64,000 nucleotides of DNA from Palaemon carinicauda (GCF_036898095.1 NC_090739.1:62372642-62436641); one strand, 5' to 3'. Shown: positions 34,054-47,787, numbered from the stretch's first letter. Notes: generated by a model from the sequence alone, not told the origin. Numbers and translations: made by a program.

Positions 34054-34965
34054 CTGAAAAAAAAAAAAAAACCAATAGAATAATGCTTAGTGCGTTTGGT
34101 AGTCCATTATTGTCTAAGTAATTGACCTCAAAATCAAGTGAGTCTTGATGCATGGAGGTGAAATAACTCTCTTGTTTGGTAATATCGAGTAATAATAAAA
34201 ACAAGATAATTTCAATGGAGTTACATTATGCTGAAACAAAAACTAGAGCTTAACTGGAAAATTATGTTGAACTGGAAAAACCAAAGTGCTTTCACAAATC
34301 TCAAATAACATCATATCTATTTGTCAACTTTTACAAGAGGATACCATAAATGCAAGCTCTTTAATTTTTTTTTCTTTTAATGTTTCATTTCTACAAATTC
34401 CTTCACCAAAAAGGGGACAAAATAATCCATAAGATTTTACAAAATACATTATAATCCTACTATAAACAACAAAGATTGTTTCTGAGTACTGCACCGGTAC
34501 AAGACTGTGGTTCAATCATGAAGAAAATGTGTTTTGATGTAAAGTAGTCTACTTTATGTCTAGAAGACTAGCCTGTATAGTAAACACCGTTACTTTACAA
34601 GGTAGATAAAGAGGCAAAGTACCTCAAGGAGTTAAATCATTTTTATAACCATGATTACTCCAGATTGATAATTTTAGTTGAAACAATACACATATTAACT
34701 ACTTTCTATCATTTTGGCATTAAGTCAACCCATATTTCACATGGAAAACAAACTGGAATACGACCTAACCTAACATAGGACGCCTTGTCTTCTGTTACTG
34801 ATGGGGGGGCCTACAACCCACCTGCAAAGTCCCTTCAATAGGATTACTGAGTCCTTACCTTAAACTAAGTGTCTTTTAAGTAAGGTCATCCTATGTCGGC
34901 TTCCCTTATGAAATATCATTTTTCACGCATGTCTTCTTGTTTCACTAGTCCTTATAACTTGAAAA
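34054..34965. other. Intron 1 segment next to exon 2
   Basis: AT-rich unique-looking DNA. No coding or RNA feature was recognised. It ends in cttgaaaa, the insertion site of copy C. Confidence 0.6.
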
Positions 34966-35296
34966 ATGTTATTTTCCTTAGTAAAATAAATTTTTGAATA
35001 TACTTACCCGATGATCATGTAGCTGTCAACTCTGTTGCCCGACAGAAATCTAAGGTCGGGATACGCCAGCGATCGCTATACAGGTGGGGGTGTACACAAC
35101 AGCGCCATCTGTGAGCAGGTACTCAAGTACTTCTTGTCAACAAGAACTCAATTTTCTCCTCGGTCCACTGGTTCTCTATGGGGAGGAAGGGAGGGTCCTT
35201 AAATTCATGATCATCGGGTAAGTATATTCAAAAATTTATTTTACTAAGGAAAATAACATTTTTCAATATTAATCTTACCCGATGATCATGTAGCTG
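34966..35296. repeat. Copy C 3' terminal repeat and ICR
   Basis: 34966-35018 pairs with 35207-35259. 35260-35296 is the complement of the 5' terminus (47751-47787). The core is CATGATCATCGGGTAAG. Confidence 0.88.
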
Positions 35297-35689
35297 ATTC
35301 ACACCCAGGGTGGTGGGTGGAGACCAGCATACATGTTAACATTAGAAGCTAAGTATCCCGTATCTTATTTTAGCAGTTATTCAAAATAACAAACATAAAA
35401 TAAATAAGTACCTGGTAAGGAAGTCGACTTGAACCATTACTCTGCCTTTTTAAGTACGTCTTCCTTACTGAGCCTAGCGATCCTCTTAGGATGCTGAGCG
35501 ACTCCTAGGTGCTGAAGTATGAAGGGCTGCAACCCATACTAAAGGACCTCATCACAACCTCTAATCTAGGCGCTTCTCAAGAAAGAATTTGACCACCCGC
35601 CAAATCAACCAGGATGCGGAAGGCTTCTTAGCCTTCCGGACAACCCAGAAATATTTCAAGAGAAAGATTAAAAAGGTTCTGGAATTAGG

Positions 35690-36880
35690 GAATTGTAGTG
35701 GTGGAGCCCCCACCACTACTGCACTCGTTGCTACGAATGGTCCCAGAGTGTAGCAGTTCTCGTAAAGAGACTGGACATTCTTAAGATAAAAGACGCGAAC
35801 ACTGATTAGCTTTTCCAAAAGGTTGCGTCGAATATATTTTGCAGAGATCTATTTTGTTTAAAGGTCACGGAAGTTGTGACAGCTCTAACTTCGTGTGTCC
35901 TTACCTTCAGCCAAGCTTGGTCTTCCTCATTCAGAAGGGAATGAGCTTCTCGTATTAACAGTCTGAAAATAATAGGATAAAGAATTCTCTGACATAGGCA
36001 AAGATGAATTCTTAACTGAACACCATAAAGCTTCAGACGGGCCTCGTAAAGGTTTTTAAAATTGAACTTAAGAGCTCTTACAGGACATAATACTCTTCTA
36101 GTTCATTTCCAACCATACGATAAGTTTGGAATAACGAACGATATTGGTCAAGGCCGAGAAGGCAGCTCGTGTTTGGCTAGAAAACCAAGATGTAGAACAT
36201 GTAGCCGTTTCGGATGAAAATCCGATGTTCTTGCTGAAGGCATGAATCTCACTGACTCTTTTAGCTGTGGTTAAGCATATCAGGAAAAGTGTCTTAAAGG
36301 TGAGATCTTTCAGGGAGGCTGATTGAAGTGGTTCGAACCTGTCTAACATAAGGAATCTTAGAACCACGTCTAAATTCCAACCAGGTGTAACCAAACGACG
36401 CTCCTTCGTGGTCTCAAAAGACTTAAGGAGGTCCTGTAGATCTTTATTGTTGGAAAGATCTAAGCCTCTGTGACGGAAGACTGATGCCAACATGCTTCTG
36501 TAACCCTTGAAAGTGGGAGCTGAAAGAGATCGCTCTTTCCTCAGATATAAGAGGAAGTCAGCTATTTGAGTTACAGAGGTACTGGTCGAGGATACGGATA
36601 CTGACTTGCACCAGTTTAGGAAGATTTCCCACTTCGATTGGTAGACTCTAAGGGTGGATGTTCTCCTTGCTCTAACAATCGCTCTGGTTGCCTCCTTCGA
36701 AAACCTCTAGTTCTCGAGAGTCTTTCGATACTCTGAAGGCAGTGAGACGAAGAGCGTGGAGGCCTTGGAGAACCTTCTTACGCGTGGCAGACGTAGCAGG
36801 TCCACCCTTAGGGGAAGAGTTCTGGGAACGTCTACTAGCCATCGAAGTACCTCGGTAAGTTATTCTCTCGCGGGCCAGAG
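35690..36880 (-). pseudogene. Copy C tyrosine recombinase, broken
   Basis: The 131-codon fragment at 36098-36493 and neighbouring fragments align with copy B YR. Frameshifts lie near 35960, 36095 and 36700. The same breaks occur in C'. Confidence 0.85.
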
Positions 36881-37830
36881 GGAAGCAACTAGTGTCAACT
36901 TTGTCCCATCGTGAGAGGCGAACTTCTGCAGTACCTTGTTGACAATCTAGAATGGAGGGAATGCATATAGATCTAGATGAGATTAATCTAGTAGAAAAGC
37001 ATCTAAAAGAACCACTGCTGGGTCCGGGATAGGTGAGCAAAGTATTGAGAGCCTCTTGGACATCGAGGTTGCGAAGAGATCTATGGTTGGCTGGCCCCAG
37101 GTGACCCAAAGTCTCTTGCATACATCTCTGTGGAGGGTCCAATATGTTGGAATTATTGTCCCTTCCTACTGAGACAATCTGCTAAGACATTCAAGTTGCC
37201 TTGGAAGAAACTTGTTACTAGTGAAAAGTCTAGACCTGTTGAACAGGAGAGGAGGTCACTAGCGAACTCGCACCATGTCAGAGAGTAGGTCCCTCCTTGC
37301 TAGGAGATGAACATCAAAGCAGGGAGTTGTCCGTGTTGACCTCCACTACTTTGTCTTGAAGGAGAGACCTGAAGCTTTTCCAGGTCAGACGTACTGCCAG
37401 AAGCTTCTTGCAGTTAAAATGCATTGTCCTTTGACTCGAGTTCCATAATCCCGAGCATTCCCTACCGCCTAAGGTCGCACCCCAGCTTACGTCCGATGCG
37501 TCTGAGAAGAGAACGTGGTTGGGAGACTGAACAGTCAGGGGAAGACCCTATAAAAGGTTGAGAAAGTCCTTTCCTCAGGTTAGACCAGACTTATCTTCCG
37601 GAAACCGGGATCGAGACCGCTTCTAGCGTCTTTGTCCTTTTCCAGTGAAGAGCTAGATGAAACCGAAGAGGACGGAGGTGTAGTCTTCCAAGTGACACCA
37701 ATTGAACCACGGATGACAGTGTCCTAACCAGACTCATCCACAGCCTGACAGGGCCGTATTCCTTCTTCAGCATCTTCTGGATGGATAGCAGGGCTGGGGG
37801 TTGATCGTCTTGTTCAGCCATGTCCTCATC
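36850..37830 (-). pseudogene. Copy C gag-end/RT-thumb/RNase H, broken
   Basis: At 37591-37821 one open frame runs from the gag-like end (A-E-Q-D-D-Q-P-P) straight into the RT thumb (A-L-L-S-I-Q-K-M-L-K-K-E), showing the palm deletion directly. Copy B has 11 more bases here, including a stop. RNase H further down is riddled with stops. Confidence 0.82.
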
Positions 37831-39980
37831 AGAGGGTTCCTCATCCGAAACTGATGAGGAAACGGCAACGGAGTGGGCAACGTCTGACTCGCGGAATCCG
37901 GTCGCACTGGTGGATGCGTGATGGAGCCGGACACAAGATCATGGTACTGCTGCACAGTCTGTGAACTGTCAACCATGGGGATGCGAGGAAGTACAGCGAC
38001 AACCCGAAACTGTCTAGACTGTCTGGGTAGTGCAGACAACCCCTTACCGGGTTGCTGAGGTTGCCGCACTGCGTCACAACAAGTCACCTCTGCTGGTTGT
38101 TGAACGTCTTCCCAGTGACACACTGAACGTCCACAACCACCTCCGAGAGTAGCTTAACGTCAACGTGCGACTGGCAACCCACACTGGGTCGCACCGGTGG
38201 AGGAACCATCTCAACTGGCGGACGTGAGTAGGATACCTCAGCGTCAACAGGGCGTACAACCAACCGGTAGGAAGGTCGTTGGCAAGAAGGTTCTTCTCCG
38301 TAAAAAATCCTCTATCAAGGACTAAGCTTGGACTGCATGTCTTGCAACAAAGCCCAAGGTCTATGGGAGCAGGTGTGGCAACAGACGGGGTTAGCGACTG
38401 AAGCGGAACCATTTACCCTCCCTGGAAGCATGTTATGCTTTAATTAAAGTCCATAGGAGGCTAAGCAGCTTAAGGCTCCTCTCCAAATGACAGAGTCCTC
38501 AAGGGAATATCAGAAGGAGGGAGAACAGCACTTTCTCATCTACAGGAACCATGTCCGAGAAAAGCTAGGTTATCTCAGTGAGGGTTTCACTGGTGCAAAA
38601 GCAGCAGACCAGAAGGCAACGTTATGAAACTGCTTGACAGTCTGTGAACTGTCAAAAACTGAACTGTCAACCACAACCGGAGCGTGAGGACATACAGCAC
38701 TGGTGTATTAGTAGCAGACCAGAAGGCAACGTCATGTAACTGTTTGACAGTCTGTGAGTTGGCAACAACCAAAGTTGTGTGGGGAAGCCTCAACTCCTGA
38801 CTGACTAGTTTGCTGCGGGCGAGTGGCGGTAACCACAGTGTGTTGCGGAGGATGACACACCGTGTCAAAACACGGCAGCTTGTGGTAGCTCACGCACGGC
38901 AACGGAGTGCTCCGTGTGTGGGAGTCATCATACATCTGGCAGGGATGACTGTGCATGGGTGGAGGAGCTCTCACAACAAGAGTGTGGGAGCAGGAAGCCA
39001 TGCCGGGCGCACAACCGTGGTAGGTGTAGGCCCACGGGTGCATCGTCAACCTTCTCCGCAGTCGGAGTGTGGGAGCTGGCAACAACAAAAGCGGAGTGTT
39101 GGTGCGTGGGAGGGGCTGCCGTGGGTTGCGGAGCATGCCGCATGGGTTGCGGAGCATGCCGCATGGGTTGCGGAGCATGCCGCATTGTGTCAAAACACGG
39201 CAGCTCTACAGCACCTTCCCACTGCTGATGCGGTAGCTCACGCATGTCAATGGAGGGTGCAGCATGAACATGCGTCTGGCAGGGTCGACTGCGCATCGGA
39301 GGTGGAGCTCTCACAGGTGGAGTGTGGGAGCAGGCAGCCGCAGTATCTGCTGAGCGCACAACCGTGGCAGGTTGTAGATTAACAGGTGCATTGTCAACCT
39401 TCCAGCACGATACTCCTGCATGAAGGAGCAAGCTGAGACTGTATAGTCTGCAGCATGGACCACTAGGGTCTATGAAAGACGGCAACAAACGGAGCTACTG
39501 TCCGTTGTGACTGAGGGTCTAAAACAGCTGGTGCGGCAACAGACGGAGTTACTGCCTGTTGCGGTACCACCTTGCCTCTCTTGGGAGGTGTGCAGTCGTC
39601 GGATGACTGGAGCGAGTCCGAACTGACCTAGTGGCTACACCTAGGCCGTTGGACTTGCGCGGAAGGGACCGACTTGCACTTAAAAGCTGCAAGATTTGGT
39701 CCATGGTTTCTGCGAGAAACCTCTTCCGCAGACGAGGAATAAATGGGCTCTCTCGTCTTTGTGTGGGTGGGGTGATCACGTCGGCAACGTGTGTAGATAC
39801 ACCCGAAACCACGGAGGGAAACGTCTGTCCGTCGATCAAGACCTGTGGAACCCATAAGTCCTTCGACATTACTTCTCCCCTGGGCTTGGGAGCTTGTAAG
39901 AGGTATCGGACTAGGTGAACAACTGGCACGAACAGACGAACCCTCGAACGCAACACTGTAACACTTTGCGCATATCACTT
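37790..39980 (-). pseudogene. Copy C gag-like region with 21-bp repeats
   Basis: Pro/Gln-rich region with internal duplications. Three direct 21-bp repeats at about 39119-39184 (GGTTGCGGAGCATGCCGCAT core) encode M-R-H-A-P-Q-P units in one minus-strand frame (38928-39488, 186 codons). The N-terminal block Q-A-Q-G-R-S-N-V-E is at about 39870. Frameshifts are present. Confidence 0.6.
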
Positions 39981-40402
39981 TATCACTTTTGATTTTCTGT
40001 TTGCACTTATTTCACTGAACTCGAAACTTTAAGTGATTTGTACCTGAAACACGCAATCCTATCCTTCATTAAAAGGTAGTAATTGCGAAAACAGTTTTAC
40101 AATGTAACAGAAAAACATAATGAAAGATAAAGAATTCAGTGGCTGGAAAAGAGACTAAACACTAGATCAAATAAACTACGTTTAAAATCTCTCACCGCAT
40201 AAAGCCTGGGAACAAGAATAAAACTCTAGAAACGTTTTACCTTCTTCCCCTATAGCGACTAGGGAGAAGAGTAAAGAACGAGAACAACGTTTCCCGCTTG
40301 AACGAAACGTTTATTCTCCTCTCTCTCCCTCCGTCTCTATCTCTCTCTCTCTCTCTCTTGACTTAGAACCTGAGAGATGAGCCCAATTATATATCGTTAA
40401 AA

Positions 40403-40733
40403 ATGTTATTTTCCTTAGTAAAATAAATTTTTGAATATACTTACCCGATGATCATGTAGCTGTCAACTCTGTTGCCCGACAGAAATCTAAGGTCGGGATA
40501 CGCCAGCGATCGCTATACAGGTGGGGGTGTACACAACAGCGCCATCTGTGAGCAGGTACTCAAGTACTTCTTGTCAACAAGAACTCAATTTTCTCCTCGG
40601 TCCACTGGTTCTCTATGGGGAGGAAGGGAGGGTCCTTAAATTCATGATCATCGGGTAAGTATATTCAAAAATTTATTTTACTAAGGAAAATAACATTTTT
40701 CAATATTAATCTTACCCGATGATCATGTAGCTG
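40403..40733. repeat. Copy C' 3' terminal repeat and ICR
   Basis: 40403-40455 pairs with 40644-40696. 40697-40733 is the complement of 46778-46814. Confidence 0.88.
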
Positions 40734-41124
40734 ATTCACACCCAGGGTGGTGGGTGGAGACCAGCATACATGTTAACATTAGAAGCTAAGTATCCCATAT
40801 CTTATTTTAGCAGTTATTCAAAATAACAAACATAAAATAAATAAGTACCTGGTAAGGAAGTCGACTTGAACCATTACTCTGCCTTTTTAAGTACGTCTTC
40901 CTTACTGAGCCTAGCGATCCTCTTAGGATGCTGAGCGACTCCTAGGTGCTGAAGTATGAAGGGCTGCAACCCATACTAAAGGACCTCATCACAACCTCTA
41001 ATCTAGGCGCTTCTCAAGAAAGAATTTGACCACCCGCCAAATCAACCAGGATGCGGAAGGCTTCTTAGCCTTCCGGACAACCCAGAAATATTTCAAGAGA
41101 AAGATTAAAAAGGTTCTGGAATTA

Positions 41125-42315
41125 GGGAATTGTAGTGGTGGAGCCCCCACCACTACTGCACTCGTTGCTACGAATGGTCCCAGAGTGTAGCAGTTCTCGT
41201 AAAGAGACTGGACATTCTTAAGATAAAAGACGCGAACACTGATTAGCTTTTCCAATAGGTTGCGTCGAATATATTTTGCAGACATCTATTTTGTTTAAAG
41301 GTCACGGAAGTTGTGACAGCTCTAACTTCGTGTGTCCTTACCTTCAGCCAAGCTTGGTCTTCCTCATTCAGAAGGGAATGAGCTTCTCGTATTAACAGTC
41401 TGAAAATAATAGGATAAAGAATTCTCTGACATAGGCAAAGATGAATTCTTAACTGAACACCATAAAGCTTCAGACGGGCCTCGTAAAGGTTTTTAAAATT
41501 GAACTTAAGAGCTCTTACAGGACATAATACTCTTCTAGTTCATTTCCAACCATACGATAAGTTTGGAATAACGAACGATATTGGTCAAGGCCGAGAAGGC
41601 AGCTCGTGTTTGGCTAGAAAACCAAGATGTAGAACATGTAGCCGTTTCGGATGAAAATCCGATGTTCTTGCTGAAGGCATGAATCTCACTGACTCTTTTA
41701 GCTGTGGTTAAGCATATCAGGAAAAGAGTCTTAAAGGTGAGATCTTTCAGGGAGGCTGATTGAAGTGGTTCGAACCTGTCTAACATAAGGAATCTTAGAA
41801 CCACGTCTAAATTCCAACCAGGTGTAACCAAACGACGCTCCTTCGTGGTCTCAAAAGACTTAAGGAGGTCCTGTAGATCTTTATTGTTGGAAAGATCTAA
41901 GCCTCTGTGACGGAAGACTGATGCCAACATGCTTCTGTAACCCTTGAAAGTGGGAGCTGAAAGAGATCGCTCTTTCCTCAGATATAAGAGGAAGTCAGCT
42001 ATTTGAGTTACAGAGGTACTGGTCGAGGATACGGATACTGACTTGCACCAGTTTAGGAAGATTTCCCACTTCGATTGGTAGACTCTAAGGGTGGATGTTC
42101 TCCTTGCTCTAACAATCGCTCTGGTTGCCTCCTTCGAAAACCTCTAGTTCTCGAGAGTCTTTCGATACTCTGAAGGCAGTGAGACGAAGAGCGTGGAGGC
42201 CTTGGAGAACCTTCTTACGCGTGGCAGACGTAGCAGGTCCACCCTTAGGGGAAGAGTTCTGGGAACGTCTACTAGCCATCGAAGTACCTCGGTAAGTTAT
42301 TCTCTCGCGGGCCAG
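41125..42315 (-). pseudogene. Copy C' tyrosine recombinase, broken
   Basis: Same fragments and breaks as copy C (131-codon piece at 41535-41930). No intact YR. Confidence 0.85.
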
Positions 42316-43265
42316 AGGGAAGCAACTAGTGTCAACTTTGTCCCATCGTGAGAGGCGAACTTCTGCAGTACCTTGTTGACAATCTAGAATGGAGGGAATG
42401 CATATAGATCTAGATGAGACTAATCTAGTAGAAAAGCATCTAAAAGAACCACTGCTGGGTCCGGGATAGGTGAGCAAAGTATTGAGAGCCTCTTGGACAT
42501 CGAGGTTGCGAAGAGATCTATGGTTGGCTGGCCCCAGGTGACCCAAAGTCTCTTGCATACATCTCTGTGGAGGGTCCAATATGTTGGAATTATTGTCCCT
42601 TCCTACTGAGACAATCTGCTAAGACATTCAAGTTGCCTTGGAAGAAACTTGTTACTAGTGAAAAGTCTAGACCTGTTGAACAGGAGAGGAGGTCACTAGC
42701 GAACTCGCACCATGTCAGAGAGTAGGTTCCTCCTTGCTAGGAGATGAACATCAAAGCAGGGAGTTGTCCGTGTTGACCTCCACTACTTTGTCTTGAAGGA
42801 GAGACCTGAAGCTTTTCCAGGTCAGACGTACTGCCAGAAGCTTCTTGCAGTTAAAATGCATTGTCCTTTGACTCGAGTTCCATAATCCCGAGCATTCCCT
42901 ACCGCCTAAGGTCGCACCCCAGCTTACGTCCGATGCGTCTGAGAAGAGAACGTGGTTGGGAGACTGAACAGTCAGGGGAAGACCCTATAAAAGGTTGAGA
43001 AAGTCCTTTCATCAGGTTAGACCAGACTTATCTTCCGGAAACCGGGATCGAGACCGCTTCTAGCGTCTTTGTCCTTTTCCAGTGAAGAGCTAGATGAAAC
43101 CGAAGAGGACGGAGGTGTAGTCTTCCAAGTGACACCAATTGAACCACGGATGACAGTGTCCTAACCAGACTCATCCACAGCCTGACAGGGCCGTATTCCT
43201 TCTTCAGCATCTTCTGGATGGATAGCAGGGCTGGGGGTTGATCGTCTTGTTCAGCCATGTCCTCA
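42287..43265 (-). pseudogene. Copy C' gag-end/RT-thumb/RNase H, broken
   Basis: The fused gag-end to thumb frame is at 43028-43258, identical in layout to copy C. RT palm absent. Confidence 0.82.
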
Positions 43266-45417
43266 TCAGAGGGTTCCTCATCCGAAACTGATGAGGAAAC
43301 GGCAACGGAGTGGGCAACGTCTGACTCGCGGAATCCGGTCGCACTGGTGGATGCGTGACGGAGCCGGACACAAGATCATGGTACTGCTGCACAGTCTGTG
43401 AACTGTCAACCATGGGGATGCGAGGAAGTACAGCGACAACCCGAAACTGTCTAGACTGTCTGGGTAGTGCAGACAACCCCTTATCGGGTTGCTGAGGTTG
43501 CCGCACTGCGTCACAACAAGTCACCTCTGCTGGTTGTTGAACGTCTTCCCAGTGACACACTGAACGTCCACAACCACCTCCGAGAGTAGCTTAACGTCAA
43601 CGTGCGACTGGCAACCCACACTGGGTCGCACCGGTGGAGGAACCATCTCAACTGGCGGACGTGAGTAGGATACCTCAGCGTCAACAGGGCGTACAACCAA
43701 CCGGTAGGAAGGTCGTTGGCAAGAAGGTTCTTCTCCGTAAAAAATCCTCTATCAAGGACTAAGCTTGGACTGCATGTCTTGCAACAAAGCCCAAGGTCTA
43801 TGGGAGCAGGTGTGGCAACAGACGGGGTTAGCGACTGAAGCGGAACCATTTACCCTCCCTGGAAGCATGTTATGCTTTAATTAAAGTCCATAGGAGGCTA
43901 AGCAGCTTAAGGCTCCTCTCCAAATGACAGAGTCCTCAAGGGAATATCAGAAGGAGGGAGAACAGCACTTTCTCATCTACAGGAACCATGTCCGAGAAAA
44001 GCTAGGTTATCTCAGTGAGGGTTTCACTGGTGCAAAAGCAGCAGACCAGAAGGCAACGTTATGAAACTGCTTGACAGTCTGTGAACTGTCAAAAACTGAA
44101 CTGTCAACCACAACCGGAGCGTGAGGACATACAGCACTGGTGTATTAGTAGCAGACCAGAAGGCAACGTCATGTAACTGTTTGACAGTCTGTGAGTTGGC
44201 AACAACCAAAGTTGTGTGGGGAAGCCTCAACTCCTGACTGACTAGTTTGCTGCGGGCGAGTGGCGGTAACCACAGTGTGTTGCGGAGGATGACACACCGT
44301 GTCAAAACACGGCAGCTTGTGGTAGCTCACGCACGGCAACGGAGTGCTCCGTGTGTGGGAGTCATCATACATCTGGCAGGGATGACTGTGCATGGGTGGA
44401 GGAGCTCTCACAACAAGAGTGTGGGAGCAGGAAGCCATGCCGGGCGCACAACCGTGGTAGGTGTAGGCCCACGGGTGCATCGTCAACCTTCTCCGCAGTC
44501 GGAGTGTGGGAGCTGGCAACAACAAAAGCGGAGTGTTGGTGCGTGGGAGGGGCTGCTGTGGGTTGCGGAGCATGCCGTATGGGATGCGGAGCATGCCGCA
44601 TGGGTTGCGGAGCATGCCGCATTGTGTCAAAACACGGCAGCTCTACAGCACCTTCCCACTGCTGATGCGGTAGCTCACGCATGTCAATGGAGGGTGCAGC
44701 ATGAACATGCGTCTGGCAGGGTCGACTGCGCATCGGAGGTGGAGCTCTCACAGGTGGAGTGTGGGAGCAGGCAGCCGCAGTATCTGCTGAGCGCACAACC
44801 GTGGCAGGTTGTAGATTAACAGGTGCATTGTCAACCTTCCAGCACGATACTCCTGCATGAAGGAGCAAGCTGAGACTGTATAGTCTGCAGCATGGACCAC
44901 TAGGGTCTATGAAAGACGGCAACAAACGGAGCTACTGTCCGTTGTGACTGAGGGTCTAAAACAGCTGGTGCGGCAACAGACGGAGTTACTGCCTGTTGCG
45001 GTACCACCTTGCCTCTCTTGGGAGGTGTGCAGTCGTCGGATGACTGGAGCGAGTCCGAACTGACCTAGTGGCTACACCTAGGCCGTTGGACTTGCGCGGA
45101 AGGGACCGACTTGCACTTAAAAGCTGCAAGATTTGGTCCATGGTTTCTGCGAGAAACCTCTTCCGCAGACGAGGAATAAATGGGCTCTCTCGTCTTTGTG
45201 TGGGTGGGGTGATCACGTCGGCAACGTGTGTAGATACACCCGAAACCACGGAGGGAAACGTCTGTCCGTCGATCAAGACCTGTGGAACCCATAAGTCCTT
45301 CGACATTACTTCTCCCCTGGGCTTGGGAGCTTGTAAGAGGTATCGGACTAGGTGAACAACTGGCACGAACAGACGAACCCTCGAACGCAACACTGTAACA
45401 CTTTGCGCATATCACTT
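43227..45417 (-). pseudogene. Copy C' gag-like region
   Basis: As copy C. The 21-bp repeats at about 44556-44621 have drifted (two units changed, giving H-P-I-R where C has Q-P-M-R). Confidence 0.6.
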
Positions 45418-46814
45418 TATCACTTTTGATTTTCTGTTTGCACTTATTTCACTGAACTCGAAACTTTAAGTGATTTGTACCTGAAACACGCAATCCTATC
45501 CTTCATTAAAAGGTAGTAATTGCGAAAACAGTTTTACAATGTAACAGAAAAACATAATGAAAGATAAAGAATTCAGTGGCTGGAAAAGAGACTAAACACT
45601 AGATTAAATAAACTACGTTTAAAATCTCTCACCGTATAAAGCCTGGGAACAAGAATAAAACTCTAGAAACGTTTTACCTTCTTCCCATCTATAGCGACTA
45701 GGGAGAAGAGTAAAAAACGAGAACAACGTTTCCCGCTTGAACGAAACGTTTATTCTCCTCTCTCTCCCTCCGTCTCTATCTCTCTCTCTCTCTCTCTTGA
45801 CTTAGAACCTGAGAGATGAGCCCAATTATATATCGTTAAAACATATTATTTGTTAAAGGAAAACTGAAAGGTTTCCCAAATAAAAAGTTCTTTTATTATA
45901 ATTAAAACCATTTAAGCTAAGAAAGAATGAACGAAACGCTAGAATCGGTTTACTCTTACTGCAACGTGAAACCGTGAAATACTCTCTCTCTATCGTAACG
46001 ATAGAGCGCATGTTGAACGTTCTGAACGTCAACAACTGCGGAGACTAAACTAAACGTTAGTTCATCTTTGAAAACAGTACGAGACTATCAAAGAAATTCT
46101 TTCAAAAACATTAAAATTAAAATAGCATAAATTCTTAAAAGGAAATACGATATGACGGGCTCAATGTTAATTAACTTCGGTTCCAAGTAAGGACCGCCTA
46201 CTATTAGGAAAGGTCGCATATAAACAAACATAAAAATTAATTTTTATAAGTTTATAATAAATGGAAAGTTAATCGAAGAGGCCTATAAATGGCGGAGAGA
46301 AATAAAATAAATCTATAACTTTGTTAAGCAAAATTACCAAAAACCTAAACACACTTCCGTCTAAGGGAAGGGTCGGTCATAAAAAGTGAAAGAGAGTCTA
46401 TACTCTCTTCGTCACCAACACTTCCGTCTAAGGGAAGGGTCGGCCATTTAAAAATGAAAGAAAGTCCATACTCTCTTCGTCACCATAATTAAATCTATCC
46501 AAAACGAGTTCAAGTTTTGAAATGAAGATAAAACCCCTGCATAGCGAAAGCTCAAAACTTGAATAGTGTACTTCACCAAAAAGTTGTGAAAACAAATCCA
46601 GTTAGGGACGGCGTATTAGTAGGTCTTGCCGGTGGCACGACAGAGGAAAAATTGAGTTCTTGTTGACAAGAAGTACTTGAGTACCTGCTCACAGATGGCG
46701 CTGTTGTGTACACCCCCACCTGTATAGCGATCGCTGGCGTATCCCGACCTTAGATTTCTGTCGGGCAACAGAGTTGACAGCTACATGATCATCGGGTAAG
46801 ATTAATATTGAAAA
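45418..46814 (-). repeat. Copy C' 5' leader and 5' terminal repeat
   Basis: CT-rich tract at 45754-45799, CTCTATCGTAACGATAGAG near 45988-46006, and a doubled cttccgtctaagggaaggg block (about 46347 and 46425) shared with C. Terminal inverted repeat at about 46650-46814. Confidence 0.7.
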
Positions 46815-47787
46815 CATATTATTTGTTAAAGGAAAACTGAAAGGTTTCCCAAATAAAAAGTTCCTTTATTAGAATTAAAACCATTTAAGCTAAGAAAGAA
46901 TGAACGAAACGCTAGAATCGGTTTACTCTTACTGCAACGTGAAACCGTGAAATACTCTCTCTCTATCGTAACGATAGAGCGCATGTTGAACGTTCTGAAC
47001 GTCAACAACTGCGGAGACTAAACTAAACGTTAGTTCATCTTTGAAAACAGTACGAGACTATCAAAAAAATTCTTTCAAAAACATTAAAATTAAAATAGCA
47101 TAAATTCTTAAAAGGAAATACGATATGACGGGCTCAATGTTAATTAACTTCGGTTCCAAGTAAGGACCGCCTACTATTAGGAAAGGTCGCATATAAACAA
47201 ACATAAAAATTAATTTTTATAAGTTTATAATAAATGGAAAGTTAATCGAAGAGGCCTATAAATGGCGGAGAGAAATAAAATAAATCTATAACTTTGTTAA
47301 GCAAAATTACCAAAAACCTAAACACACTTCCGTCTAAGGGAAGGGTCGGTCATAAAAAGTGAAAGAGAGTCTATACTCTCTTCGTCACCAACACTTCCGT
47401 CTAAGGGAAGGGTCGGCCATTTAAAAATGAAAGAGAGTCCATACTCTCTTCGTCACCATAATTAAATCTATCCAAAACGAGTTCAAGTTTTGAAATGAAG
47501 ATAAAACCCCTGCATAGCGAAAGCTCAAAACTGGAATAGTGTACTTCACCAAAAAGTTGTGAAAACAAATCCAGTTAGGGACGGCGTATTAGTAGGTCTT
47601 GCCGGTGGCACGACAGAGGAAAAATTGAGTTCTTGTTGACAAGAAGTACTTGAGTACCTGCTCACAGATGGCGCTGTTGTGTACACCCCCACCTGTATAG
47701 CGATCGCTGGCGTATCCCGACCTTAGATTTCTGTCGGGCAACAGAGTTGACAGCTACGTGATCATCGGGTAAGATTAATATTGAAAA
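46815..47787 (-). repeat. Copy C 5' leader remainder and 5' terminal repeat
   Basis: It begins mid-leader (catattatttgttaaagg), repeating text at 45841 onward in C', and ends with copy C's own terminus. The earlier leader with the CT tract (40314-40359) is on the other side of C'. Confidence 0.85.

Larger units (their letters stand above)
40403..46814 (-). mobile_element. DIRS1-like retrotransposon, copy C' nested in copy C
   Basis: The element is 6412 bp with complete termini (ATGTTATTTTCC... to ...TTGAAAA), inserted in the 5' leader of copy C. Comparing C and C' by eye gave only about a dozen substitutions over several kb, for example at 35347/40796, 35818/41255, 37921/43358 and 44571/39134. 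Shared broken frames have the same lengths in both (131, 156, 76, 118 and 112 codons). No target-site duplication beyond a run of A. Confidence 0.93.
34966..47787 (-). mobile_element. DIRS1-like retrotransposon, copy C (split by C')
   Basis: Copy C is 34966-40402 plus 46815-47787, 6410 bp once C' (40403-46814) is removed. The left terminus is ATGTTATTTTCCTTAG; the right end finishes AATATTGAAAA. The break falls in the 5' leader at cgttaaa/acatatt, and the text on both sides joins to the same continuous sequence seen inside C' at 45832-45845. All frames are broken, with the same lesions as C'. Confidence 0.92.

Noticed and set aside
38810..39382. 190-codon + strand frame (also at 44247-44819)
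   Set aside because: Antisense shadow of the repetitive gag-like region. Its repeats mirror the minus-strand units, and no domain or start context supports it.
34966..46814. Tandem segmental duplication of C and C'
   Set aside because: The second unit begins and ends at exact element termini and the first unit's leader resumes after it, which a tandem duplication would not give.
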